From: Casuarius casuarius
Lineage: Eukaryota > Chordata > Aves > Casuariiformes > Casuariidae
Assembly (NCBI GenBank): GCA_003342895.1
Contig: PTFA01000399.1
Span: 1 to 64,000 of the forward strand
Direction: 5' to 3'
DNA length: 64,000 nt
Below, one piece after another: positions 49,426 through 61,318 of this stretch. A program made the position numbers and the translations under genes. Under the pieces are notes generated by a model that saw nothing but the letters and a program-made list of their open reading frames with translations, made no database searches and was not told where the DNA came from. The number at the start of each line of letters is the position of its first letter. Position 1 is the stretch's first letter.

Positions 49426-52400
49426 ACCAGAGTTTACAGAAAGGCCTGGTGACACAGCTCTTGTTTCACCTCCAGGAGGAGGGGAGAAAAGACGGGGCGG
49501 GGGGGGGTGTCAAAACTAAACAGAATTAATGAGCCTTCACACATTGTCCTGTTTCTTTTGTTGGGAGAAAGCTGGGCAAAAATTAAGTAGGATAAGAGAG
49601 GGTGGAAAAGAAACACCATTAATATCAGGTTGTAAATTCTACAAAACATTAACTTCATTACATGGCAATTACTGTCTGTAATTGGCAGAACGGAAGATTC
49701 TACTTTCTCATCAGTTACTCGTTGTCTAGGACTCAGCACTTTTTTTTTCCTGGCAAAGGTCACACCACTGATAGAAAGAATACCTTAATGTGAGCTAAAA
49801 GGATAACAGGTTCTTTTGCAAACAGGCAAGGGCGTAACTATTAATTGCTGCTTAACATCTCGCTCTGTTAGTTTGCCAAAACATAGCTCGCAACTTAAAA
49901 AGATGACATTAATGATGTAAAAATGAAAACTTTTATTATTTCATGGCTACTTCATCCTACTTTGTGAACAGAATAAAAACTTGATTGAGGAAAAGTGTAA
50001 GATTATCAAAAACAATGTTTGCTCTTGAAAATAGTTATTGAAGAATTTCCTAAAAAAGAATGGTTAAGGATGGGCATGGTAAGAATCATATGTTGTATGA
50101 AGAGCATTTTAATTTCTTACAATTGCTTTTATTATTACACCTTTGGATTGGCCTTACTTTTCATTAATCACTTGTGCTGTATCAAGCATATTTAACAAAA
50201 TATTCCACGTAACGGTGTAAGTGGAACTATAACGCCTTAGATTTATGTATTTAACTTCTGCTGAAGCCCACATCTTTAAGACACATGTTCAATGGCTAGT
50301 GGATTTTGTAAGGTAGTCATAGAGGGAGACATTTGATTTAAATCAGTCTTGGAGTTTTGTGTAGTTTTCTAAAGGAAGTATTTATTTCAGTGTTTACTTA
50401 ATTAATGAATATGATCAAAGGAGAGATTTATTTTTCAACTGGACATAACCAAAATTAATTTTTATTTATTTTTTATCACCAATAGAGCCAATCAGAAGTC
50501 AAAATTTCAGAATTTTTGTCATAGAATTTCAACATTCACCTCAGATTGGAATGGAAAAGCAAAAACATTGAAAAATATAAAATGAATAAATATTTCTAAT
50601 CTTATTTAAGAAATATTGAACCTTCTAATCTGCTTATTTTGGGTTAACAGAAACATTTGAACATTATGAACATATACAAAATGTTTTCATTTCAGTTTGT
50701 TAGATCAAAACATTTTCCAGTCAGTTTAACACTTCACAATGCTCCAAGGCATTTTGTGGGCTGCAGTTCATGTGCCAGGTCCTCACTACTCTGTGCAAGT
50801 CAGGCTCTTTCTTCTTACGCATACCATGCCATTTCCAGCATGGAAGACATAGTCCCACCAAGAAGCTTGACCTCTGAGGGGAGAAGAGCTTGAGGCACCT
50901 GAATAGTCTGGATAACTTTTGTAGGACACAAGCATTCTATCACAGACAGATACACAACATCAATTTAAAAACAAATTACTTTGAATCGGTTCAATACACT
51001 GAAATAATAATAAAAAAATCTATCTTATAACAACTCAAAAGAAACTCTTTCATGTCAGCAGAATGTTGTGGACAACATAGTTGTGGACAACTTTTTTTTA
51101 TCAGAAGTCATTTAACAATCAGTTTTCAACTAACTAATTATTTCTTCTTTTCTACTTAGTTTTGCTCATTTTTACCTTTTAATTTGGCATGCTTTAATTC
51201 TGATAAGCTTTCTCAGGATAAAGATATTTATGTAAATATTGTTCAAATATTTGTGACTTTTTAGTTGATTTTTTCTTTGGGTTTATCATTTGATTTTTCT
51301 TTTTTTTAAGATTAATGCTGCATTTCTCCCTGACTGCCTGAGTAGATAGAAAGGGTTCAAGTGTATAACAGTACTGACAGAAAAAGGCTGCAACAGGAAT
51401 GTTTTCACCATGGTTGAATAGGTGCGAGGAAAGCAAGGCATATGATCTTCCTGAGACTAAGAATAGTCTGTACACTGGAATATGTGCAAAAAACACAGAC
51501 CCATTCCTTTTCTACGAAATACGAATCCCAATGGTGAAGTGGAAAAGGTGGAGGAGAGCTGTCTAAGGAAATCCTGTCAAGTGAAATCCTGAGGAAAGTC
51601 AAGTTATACAATAGGCATTAAACCATTACTTCCAATGAGACTTTGGTTGTCATTCATAGATAGGCCAGAATGTGATGATAAATTACATTTCAAACTACAT
51701 TTGATTAACTAAAAAAGCAAAGGAATCATTCAGATATATTGAGACATCATGAGACTTTGTCTACTGATAAGTCTAAAAATAAGTGAGATGGTGATTGTCT
51801 CACATCATTTGCTTTTTGGCTACAAAACCAGTTGAACCATAACTACCTATGGTTTAACCATAGGACCTATATGACAGAAGCAGGCACCAGATCTGCCTTC
51901 CTTAAAAAGAGGTTGGAGAACAAACAAACACGTGTAAACAGTGCTTTCACTAGTGTCCGAATATTGACAAATCAGTGTGCTATAACTGAGAAATAAACCC
52001 TTTTCTAGTCACTTTTGCTAGCAATCTGGATGCAGAAGGTATGTTTGAAAGATGTTTATGGGGTCAGGATATTGGTTGTAGCTGGAACACTTATTTTTTG
52101 TTGAGGAAGAAAGTATGATGAGGGCAGAGATAATATTTTTATAAGGCTTCTGAGTTTAGAAAATAATGTCCTTCTCTTTTCCGTTCTTGACACTGTTATT
52201 TAGATGTAGAAATACATTTAGGATGATTTTTAATCTTAAAAATGTCCCATAGACACTGCCACTGTTTTCAAGACCTAAGGAAGTGCAACAAAATTCAGGC
52301 TTGGTCACTTTTTTTTTTAAAATAATATAACAATGGAAAAGGGAGGGAAAATTCTGCACAACATGTATCTTCTTTTGCTACTGTTTTAAAATTAGAACGG

Positions 52401-53220
52401 AAGGCAAAGTCATTAGACATTTTTCCAAGTAACCTCAGTAATAATGGGATGCAAGGAATTGTAAGAAATGAGGAATTCTAAAATGCAAGGAGTAAAAAGA
52501 AACTCTAGTTTAATCATGTTTTGGACCTCTTTGTCACAGATTTTTCTTCCTGGTTGAATCAACAGACCCATCCAGAAGTGTGTGCCTGCATTTGAGCCTG
52601 TTGTGCTTTATAACACACACAGTTCCTAAGGAGCTGTCAAAGGTGCCTGGCATACCTTGAGAATTGTGTGACTCCTTCATTCTTTGAACATTACAATGCT
52701 GATTATCATCAGCAGAGACATCCTTAAACTGCTTCAGTAGCCTGCACCCTGTCTATTAACAGGGAAGAAAGAATACGTCTGTTTTCAGTCCTGTTCAGCC
52801 TTTGGCCTCTTTTCATGGAATACCAGCCAATATCCAGGTTCCGGCAATTCACATTTGCTGAGAGTTAACTCAAGCTGCAACCTGAGTGTTGGCTGGCCTG
52901 TACATCCCATCTCTACACATTTTGAGTGATGGTGCTTTTTAATTTGAATCCTGTGGCTTTACAGGAGCATAGTTTGAATTAGTATAGCTTTTCAGCTGCA
53001 AAGTGCAAAGACTTCCTGACTTTCAAGCACAAGATAGTATTTTTCACAACACACTCCAACCTATATCTGTCTTTTAAGCAAAACTGGTTCAGTAACTATG
53101 CAATCCATTTTTATTAGCATGACACAGCTTTGTTGGTAATTTGGCACACTATACTGGGGGCGGGGGAGAGAGTGTAAATACAGTAAACTCAGCCTGATAA
53201 AAAAAACAGCAGTACCTCAA
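49426..53220. other. Unique DNA, no feature seen
   Basis: A G-rich interrupted run lies at about 49494-49507. Frames at 49434-49763 (minus, 109 codons), 50657-50893 and 51194-51496 (minus) carry no recognised domain. No transposon is recognised. Confidence 0.55.
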
Positions 53221-53335
53221 TTGGAGAAAATATTACATAATTACAGGCATGTGATGTCAATCATTTAAGTCGAGCCAGTCAATTGAAGGAATACCACAGA
53301 GACATAGGACATGTAGTTTCAGATGACAGCTCAAC
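53221..53335. promoter_or_regulatory. Candidate PBX/homeodomain-type element
   Basis: ACATAATTACAGG is followed by GTGATGTCAATCATTTAAGTCG, which contains a TGAT-N4-ATCA-like inverted pair (TGATGTCAATCA), and then TCAATTGAAGG. Motif spacing suits PBX/MEIS-type sites. This is a short interval and the inference is weak. Confidence 0.2.
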
Positions 53336-53857
53336 TCAGCTACTTTTTTTTTTTTAATCGGTACTGCTGGTGTTTTCAACAGAGGCCAAAACTGAGTGAC
53401 ATAAAAAGAAAAAAAAAATCACTGATTGAAAAGGTTTGGGTCTCTCTTTAGAGTTCTGAGATGTAATAAGATTCATGCCAGTCCTGCAAGTCACATTTTT
53501 CTTTCTCTAGCTGGATGTGAGATTTATTCCATTCAGAGGCCCAGGGATTGATATGGCAATCCATCTTAGGATAATTATGTGAGCACTGCCACAAAAGATC
53601 TGATGCCCTCAGGACAGAGCATGCTTCCAACTGCTTTGTAAAATTATCTTAAATACTTCATCAGGACAGTTCACATACTAGTTTGTAAGTGCTTCTTTCT
53701 AAAGCTTCATGGGGATGTGGGTGGGAGAATTAGTTCACACCAAGCTCATTTTTGGCACATTGAAATACTTGTGTTCATATGATGCATCACATAGGATATA
53801 TTACCTGATAAGATAAGAGTGTAGACTATAGACTTTTTGGAAGTGTCATAAGTTTGC
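53336..53857. other. Unique sequence, no feature seen
   Basis: A T-run lies at about 53345-53356 and an A-run near 53409-53418. A 60-codon minus frame (53448-53630) is unsupported. Confidence 0.5.
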
Positions 53858-53877
53858 AATATTATTGCAATAATATT
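53858..53877. repeat. Perfect 20-bp palindrome
   Basis: AATATTATTGCAATAATATT equals its own reverse complement. The centre ATTGCAAT is a palindromic C/EBP-like core. It could be chance in AT-rich DNA. Confidence 0.9.
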
Positions 53878-54759
53878 AACCATTTACTATCATTCACACG
53901 GGTCCATCTTATCTTGCAGAGCCTTACTGAACCCAGAATAGTCCATCAGTTTCCACCCCTTATTCCTTTGCATCCTTTACATTTTTTTTTCCTCTACTGA
54001 TCTGAAGTCTGGTTAAATGTTTGCCATTCCTTATTTAAATACTTGGATTTAAAAGGATTCTCCACTTGCACTCAGATAAGTTGAGCTCAGTATGAGTTCA
54101 AGTACTACTGAACCACAGAGTGTGTCTTTTTCAAGCAACTAGTGTTTTGCTATGCAGACATCCAAACACAGCCAATACTCGTCATAAGCACCGAAGGACT
54201 GTAGAAGTGACTTGTGGGAGCCTAATTTTGAGACTTTTTCTAAATCACATTCCAAACAATAGAATAGGCCCCAATGGAAAACTCATGGCTATTAAGTGAA
54301 AGAGTGAAGCTTGTGTATACTTTATTTTTCAAGCTAGTGCAATGTGCCATGTTCTACCACCGTTTTTATTTTATTGATATTAAAAACTGTATGATTTCTT
54401 CTGCTAAATATTCTACTTGCAACACTTGCCGGTTTTGAAATATGTATATATTATAGCTGTTTTCTGATAAACCTCCCTTAAAACTCCATATAAAAATACA
54501 GTATTTAATGTGTTTTCATGAGAATTTATAAAAACAGTTATGAAGCATAGAATAGTCCTCCATTCCATGGTGCAATGACTCATAGCAGGCAAGTTAATGG
54601 TGAGTCCATCAGCTAAAGAAGTGATCTTCCAGGTGAATGGTTGTCAGACCACGCTACTTGTGCTGACATAAGTTTTCCTGTGTGCACTAGTTATGGCCAC
54701 AGTATATATCCCTATTCTTTATCTTCCCATTCACAAACCCTTTTGACCATTATCTAGAC
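53878..54759. other. Unique AT-rich DNA, no feature seen
   Basis: No repeat, frame or motif cluster is recognised. Confidence 0.5.
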
Positions 54760-55140
54760 CACCCAGACTGGCTACAGAACAAATGCTTGCTAATTGGACG
54801 GGTAGGGAGGGAGTCCTTTGGTGGAGGCCTAAAATCTGCTCACCATTTTGTAGCGAGGATCACTTTGCTGGTGAGATTTATAAGAGCGTGGGAGAGCTGA
54901 TGACTGGAATATGGAAATGGAGACAGAGCGAATCATAGCCACCGGATCCACTGTAATTAATTAATTTATCGTGGCGAACGTGGAATGTAACCTTTCATGA
55001 GAGCTTTGCAAGAGACCATGCTGCAGCCCATTCACCAAGGCAAACCTTTATTTGACAAAATATACATGAGATCTGGCCAAACACCTCTCAGTCAGACAGC
55101 CTGCCTGTCACTGAATGGGTGAGCACTGCAAACTTCTCCT
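54760..55140. promoter_or_regulatory. Strongest candidate conserved enhancer in the window
   Basis: This is about 380 bases of homopolymer-poor sequence with at least seven retained CpGs (for example near 54799, 54853, 54928, 54970 and 54979) in a CpG-depleted neighbourhood. It contains a homeodomain array TAATTAATTAAT (54954-54965), TGCTAATTGG, a TEAD-like GGAATGT, a TCF-like ATCACTTTGC and CCTGTCACTGAATGGGTGAG. There is no open frame or repeat. This texture is what deeply conserved vertebrate developmental enhancers look like. It is inference until aligned with other genomes. Confidence 0.42.
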
Positions 55141-57719
55141 ATTCATTGCTGGGTTGTTACTGAAGTTCAGAAGATCTTATATTGAGCTTCTTTCTTCATA
55201 ATCCTTAATCATTCAGCTGGTTGCATGCATTCACCTCCTTCAGCTATCTCCTTTCTCTACTACCAACCTTGTTTGCTAAGTTTGCTAACTATGATTAAGC
55301 ATAAGGTGTGACAATCTCACATGCAAAACCCAAGCTATACCAAAGAAAAGCTCATTATTCAGGAACTTATCTCCAGCCAAAAGCAGCACCTTTTCTGTTT
55401 CCCTGTTTTACGGCTGTGCAGCTGTTTTGCAACCTTTTTCCAACAAAACAGATTTGGCACCTGAGACAGCCTTCTCTGCCAGTAAAACTGAGGTTTAGCC
55501 CTACATGAAGGCCAGATGTTCTGATCTATTGTTCTATGCAACATACATAACTGTTGAAAACTGTTAGCTTAGTTCATTGACTTGAAAGCAACAAAGCTTC
55601 ACTGTATATTTCTCAGACCTTTTTTCTGAGTTTTCCTGTCTCTCTTGACACCAAGGCTTCTTCTAGTCCTTCCAGTCTCTTCCTTAGTTCACAAGCCACA
55701 GAAGCCCTTAACCCTGCCCTCCCTTCCTTCTTCTTCTCAAGTGCCTCTGTTCAAAAATGAAATATGATGAAAAACTGATACTAGCAAAGAGTTGCTCTCT
55801 CTGTGTTTTAAAACATTGTTTCTTCTGACTTTTATTTCAATGATTTTTTAAAAAATAGGAATTTAAGGAAAATAGAAGATAGGTGTGTTTTGAATCCTCT
55901 GAAATGAAAATAGTTGTGAATTTTTACTTTTTTATTTTTGTATCCAGTCAAGGAATTGCAGCATAGTTTTATTTTAAAAAGTAAAAATAAAATAAAATAA
56001 ATCAGGATTTAAGATCAGGTTGAAATACGATTGAGAATGTGTCATTGTTATCATGAAAAAGGACTTTAGAGTAAATATGATGTCAGATGAAAGAGAGAAA
56101 AAAACCACCTTATTTCTCCTAAGACAGTTTTGTCAGATTACTGCTACCTTTATTAAAGCAAATATGTACTTCCTTATGGTTTAATATATAATATTATATA
56201 ATACCTTATGGCACATGCTTATGATTTTTCCTTTTTAAATCTCTGTAAATGTCATGTCTATCAATGAAAGTATATGCTGATAAGAGGACTGGTTTTGAGG
56301 AGTAAATAGTACTGAAAATGAAGTGTTCATCTTGACAGTAAAAAAGTCAAGTGAGAAATCATTTGCTTCAGTTGTAAACTTATGAGTAAACTTTTTGTTG
56401 TAAGTTGTAAACTTTTGTTTTGAAATCAAGAAGTCCCATATCAGGTATTTTGTACTACCATTGTCTAAACCTCATAACTATGCCAGGGAAGAAAAAAGAA
56501 TCCCTGGACTTCTTGTGCAAAGTACATGTTTGACTGGCTAAATAAATAGGTATGACGTAGTAAATATCTGTTTAACAAACTCCGTTGAGTTGTCTTATTC
56601 ATGATACAAATCCATGTTAGCATAATTTCTTTTCTATTCTATGTAGTATAGGTAATAAGACATGTGATTAAAAATCTTGTTACTTTAATGAGGAAAACAT
56701 ACAGATTTTGTTCTGGTACAACCTCAGTTGAACCAGTTTACTGTATAAGTCATCAGCCAGAAAGTTGCATGCTTATATTCCCACAGTATAAGTTTATATT
56801 ACACAATATAATGTCAGGAATGAGGACAAGATAATTATGGTTTTAGGAAGCACAAACCCACCCTTGTGCAGCACAAACCAGTTATTAAAAGGCTTGCAAT
56901 TGGTTGTTATATCCAGATAATTTAAAATTATGAGAGCCAGCAGCAATTTTATGGGCCTTCTTTACGTCCTAGATGCACTTTGTTAGGAGTTCATTGAACC
57001 ACTTGCAACATCACTTTAGTTAAATTCCTTGCTCTTGCCATTATAAATTTTTACACATCTTTAAAGTTTTAAAAACTATGTTTAAGTAAAAAAAAGTTTT
57101 TATTTTCTTTTCCTATAATTTAGTATTGCATATGCTAAAGCTGATATTTACAGAAAGTGAGGTTTGAAGAAAATATTTAGTTTTCCTGGAAGAAGAAGGA
57201 TAGCAAAATACTTAATATGAGCAGTTCTAACAAAATAAAGATGTAATATATAGTACTTCTCTGTTAAAAATCAAAGTGACCAAAAAACCCNAAATTTAAA
57301 AATATTCCTCTCTCAATAGGTAGCAGGAAAAAACATTCTGTAGGGTCTGAATCCCATATAATACAGGGAAAAAAATCTATAAAACAAGTACTTCCAGGCC
57401 TTTTAATAGTAAGAAACAACATGCGCAAAGAGCAAAAATTTCTTCACATACCAAACATGAGATAAAATTTCCTGCTGAGACCCAAAACCAAGAAGAGAGA
57501 TATGATAAGTCTAACTAGATCAAGTACTTCCTTCCAGTAAATGAAATATTTTGATTAAAAAAGCAACAGCAAGCATTTTAAGATACTTTGGTGTGCTTGA
57601 AATACTCACTGTGGTTTAATGTAATCTAACTCAGAATCAAAATATCAGATAAAAAATTAAATATCAGAAAACTTATGTATCATTTTATAATATCTGAATG
57701 TGAATTTTGTCCTTGTCCC
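55141..57719. other. Unique AT-rich DNA, no feature seen
   Basis: A short (AAAAT)n-like tract lies near 55979-56000 and a palindromic TATAATATTATA near 56189-56200. One undetermined base is at 57291. Frames on both strands overlap at 55308-55544 and are unsupported. Confidence 0.55.
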
Positions 57720-57985
57720 TGCTTAGGAGTCTTGGTAGAGTGTTGGTAGTGAGGAGCTCGCCACTTGACAACAGCATCATATTAGCGGAGGAACTTGTGT
57801 TTACCAATGAAAATTTTGGAGAAACCTATTTTGTCACAATATGAGGTTTCATTTACAGTATGAAAGCAGTGTATCTGCCTTCTGGCTGCTTAGACAAAAT
57901 GCTCTGCAGGCCTTAAGAGTGTCCTGTGACCTGTCATGTCCGCAGGATCTGTTATTTGCTCAGGATGAAGTTTACTAGATCTGCT
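57720..57985. promoter_or_regulatory. Candidate conserved non-coding element
   Basis: GCCACTTGACAACAGCATC (NKX2-like ACTTGA), ATTAGCGGAGG and GTTTACCAATG (forkhead-like) lie in CpG-retaining, homopolymer-free sequence. There is no open frame. Weak inference from texture. Confidence 0.25.
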
Positions 57986-59999
57986 GCAATTTTGTTTTTT
58001 AAGAAATGAAGAGATTAAGAATTTTGAAATGCTGTAATCCAATGAAAGCTTGAAATGAAAGCCTGGTAAAGGCCTTCAGCGGAACAAGGTGGTGTTCAGG
58101 TGTGATATTTGTCTCTCTCTAGTTTATCTTAAAGTCTTTTGTGTTTGGAAGGTCTCTATGTTTTCTAAAGGAACTGGCCTAACGGGTTTAGGAACACAGA
58201 GCCTTATGTAAAGCCAGCAAGAGCTGTAAGGGGAAAAGAAAGCATTTCATTCAGTAAATCACTTCAGGGTCAGAATGTAATGCAGAGATTTTAAAAATCT
58301 CTACTACAGAAGAATTTGCAGAGAAAACAGAATATTTTATATGGTAGTAGTAGATATCTCTAATGGAAGAGGGGAATGTAATCCATGAATACGTTGGTGT
58401 TTCATGCTAAAATGTATAAGAATATCTGCTTTTATACATTATTATTAGAAAAGTGAAGAACATGCAAATTCTCTGACAACATTTTGATTCTCTGAGCTTG
58501 CATACCGAAATCTTCTTATGGGCTAAAAGACAAAACTACCAAGATGTATACCTAGAAGAGATGAAGAAAGCAGAAGCTCCAGCAGTTGCTCATAGCCGGG
58601 ACATGGAAGTGTTTCTCCACAGCCTTTCCACTTGAGACTGGGACTGCAAGGAAACCAAGACAGTGTAATACTTACCAACTACTCCCGGTTTGCTCCACCT
58701 ACAACTGGCATTTGAATTCTTGGGCCAGGACGTGATATAACCTAGCATGGGAGCTGCATTTGAATTCCTCAGATGATGCTAGTTGGCCACTACTGGCAGA
58801 CAGTAAGTGAGGTAACTCCCAAAACCCACTGCACAGGCTAGCTCATAGCCTACATCAGCCGTGCTGCATTCCCCGCAGACAGTAACTTGTCTGGCACAGA
58901 AACGACGTTACAGATACAGAGAGAAGGCTCACTAAGTACTTAAGCTCCAGTTTATGATATGAACAGCAGCCCCATGTAATTCAGAACTGTCCTGGACTGT
59001 GTCAAAATGTCACTAGTTTTCTAGCATATGAGGCCACAGTGCTGGCATTAGAAATAACATGTTTTTCTTTTGGCCTGAGGGGGAATTGAAATGCCTTTCT
59101 AAATAGACCTTCTCACTTCTTGGCATAAACGCTATAGGACAAGAGGATTAAAGGTTTTGACTGAAGGCAGCATTCTTTGTAGAATTAAAAAGGAAAGAAA
59201 AAAAAGAGAACAGTGTTAGTGTATGAGAGTAGTGTTCTGTGTAAACCATCACAGACTGCTTAGCAGTTGAGTTATGCAAATTCAGCTGCTCAGCATTTAT
59301 CAGTGAAGAAAAACAATGTAAATTATATATATACACACACACACAAATATTAAATTTTAGCCATCATTCTGCACCTTTTCACTTGCTCTTTGGTAACCTT
59401 ATATATTTTGGATATGTTCATGGAAACCTAATACTAATCGGAAATTATTTTTCTTACATATCTTCAAGGATTCCTTAATTTTATACAATGCTGGAGTGGA
59501 ATTCACAAAACAAAAATTCTTAAAAAAAAGAATAGAGGATTTTCTTTATTATATACAGCTTTAAAATGCTGTTGTTTCAGGCTCCAAAATTGAAATAATT
59601 ATTCAATCTTCATGATCCAAAAAGCCGAACTTATGAATCAAATTTTTGAAATATATTCCACTTTTGCACTTGTGAGCACAAAACATTGAGTTAAATGATA
59701 CCTTTATGAAAAGCTTATCCATATATTGTAGAAATATACCTACCATAATAATGATCTGTGGACCTCCTCAAAGAACTGCTCTCCTTCCATATGGGCAGCC
59801 TAGCAATTGCAAAGCTGGTTTACCTGGAGGTCTTCTTAGAGGTATCCCTTCTCATTTTCTCCTACTGCTTTCAGCCTGTGGAAAGACCAATCGTTTCAAG
59901 CAGAGGCAATATATCATAGCCCTACCTCACTATTGCTCTTATTTAAGAAAAAATCTGTGAACATTATACATTTTAAATGGTCCAGCCCAAACTTTCGAA
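57986..59999. other. Unique DNA with a TA/CA microsatellite
   Basis: A compound (TA)n(CA)n tract lies at about 59322-59345. Otherwise this is unique sequence with short frames that are not recognised. Confidence 0.5.
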
Positions 60000-60200
60000 A
60001 TGCCTGCCAGGATGCTGTGTCGGCTGCTGGCTCCTGGGGGCTGGGGCAGGAGATGCCTGGGCTGGCAAAGCAGGGCCATGGGGATGGATGGCGATGGGCC
60101 AAGGCTGGCTGGGCAATCTCCCCACGGGTTGGAGTTACGATCAGGCCTGGGGAGGATGACCAGGATCAGAAACAGCTCTGCCATGACTGGGCAGGGTTAG
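60000..60200. other. Isolated GC-rich patch of unknown origin
   Basis: A sharply bounded patch of about 200 bases is rich in G on the plus strand (GGGGGCTGGGGCAGG, GCCATGGGGATGG). It lies inside AT-rich DNA and has open frames in several phases on both strands (59914-60211). The multiple open phases reflect few stop codons in GC-rich sequence. It is not a recognised repeat. It could be a relic of a GC-rich retroposed transcript or an unlisted lineage-specific repeat. Confidence 0.5.
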
Positions 60201-60761
60201 CATATTTTTAACTTTTTATTATGTCAGTTGTCTCAGTTTTCAGTCAGTGGTATACTGTTTTGCTCTACAGATTACCTTTCAGTCTTGCGCTTCTTTTTCT
60301 CTTTCTTACATGTAACCAGAGCACACAGAGACTTGTGAATGCATGACATAAAAGCAGCAATGTGCTGCAGCTATTTTCTCTGGATCTTGGAAACACATTA
60401 GAACAAATAAAACGAGGTTCAAATAAAAGGACTACATTGAAGAGGAACTGTAAGAAAGACTGAGAAAGATTTAAGTGGATATGTAAAAATAAGTAAAAAA
60501 AAAGGTAAGGGGGCCATTTTGAATGCATGCTATTTTGTGCCAAGCAGGCACAATTTATTTTTCAACTCAATGAAACGTTGTAGAGCATTTTTTGTGGAAT
60601 TCCAGTAAAAGCTAATGTGTAGCACAAATAAAATGTAATTACAAAAAATAATGATTCTCCAGAATAAATCTATCACTCAAGTGTTATTGACATATACTGA
60701 ATTATCTCTTCATTTTATAAAGAAACTGAGACAAAACTGAGGGACAGAATGCCTCTGACTC
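60201..60761. other. Unique AT-rich DNA, no feature seen
   Basis: The only frame (60265-60543, minus, 92 codons) is not recognised. A short A-run lies near 60496-60504. Confidence 0.5.
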
Positions 60762-60783
60762 CAAGTGTGTTCAAGCACACTTG
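60762..60783. promoter_or_regulatory. Inverted pair of CAAGTG (NKX2-like) sites
   Basis: CAAGTGTG and CACACTTG form perfect 8-bp inverted arms around TTCAAG. Each arm holds a CAAGTG core bound by NK2-class homeodomain proteins. It could equally be a chance hairpin. Confidence 0.25.
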
Positions 60784-61084
60784 AGAAGTGAGAGGGGCCT
60801 TTTCCTGCCTGTTTTGAACTGGATCCAGGGTGGGAGGAATACAGACAGCATATTAAATTAACAAGAGAAAATTGCTATAGGACACAGTATTGTGCCCTGT
60901 TGCCCTGTGTGGCTGTGCCACATTGCATTACTAGCTAGACTAGATGGGTTACATTCCACTATAGGGAAAACTAGTGCTGCTGTTGGAGCATAAACTCAGC
61001 AGGGACTACAGGTGAAAGCCTACTTTCTCCTCTCTCAGGAAGCTTCCTGAACACTGCTTTCTTGTCTGCATTTTCTGTTATCAG
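60784..61084. other. Unique sequence ending in two acceptor-like tracts
   Basis: Two pyrimidine tracts ending in CAG occur near 61038 (TCTCCTCTCTCAG) and 61084 (TTTTCTGTTATCAG), just before the candidate exon. Confidence 0.4.
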
Positions 61085-61318
61085 GGCTGTGCCTTCAAGG
61101 AGATGCACCATGCTTTTCTGCAGTAAACTGAAGATTGTGCCTTTCGTCCACTGCAGGAAATTGAAGATTGTGCCTTTCCTTCATTCACATCACTGCACTT
61201 GTGCTTCTATGTCCAGTCAGCAAGCATCTTATCACACAGATGGGTGAAGTGCACCCTCAGGTCACATGAACAGATGCCTGTGTGCATGCTCAGAGGACAC
61301 AACGAATGCTCATGTAAG
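61085..61318 (+). other. Candidate non-coding exon (234 nt), unverified
   Basis: An acceptor-like pyrimidine tract ends at the AG at 61083-61084. A donor-like AAG|GTAAGG has its GT at 61319-61320. An alternative acceptor at 61037-61038 would give a 280-nt exon. No listed frame spans the whole interval (61062-61247 and 61199-61423 are in different phases). If transcribed, it would more likely be a lncRNA or untranslated exon. It contains the 33-bp tandem duplication at 61118-61183. Confidence 0.15.
61118..61183. repeat. 33-bp tandem duplication, two copies
   Basis: 61118-61150 and 61151-61183 are adjacent 33-base units sharing TGAAGATTGTGCCTTTC and a CTGCAG start, with only a few differences. 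The near identity points to a fairly recent duplication. Confidence 0.85.

Noticed and set aside
59914..60211. Several overlapping frames on both strands
   Set aside because: These arise from the GC-rich patch, which has few stop codons; multiple conflicting phases argue against coding.
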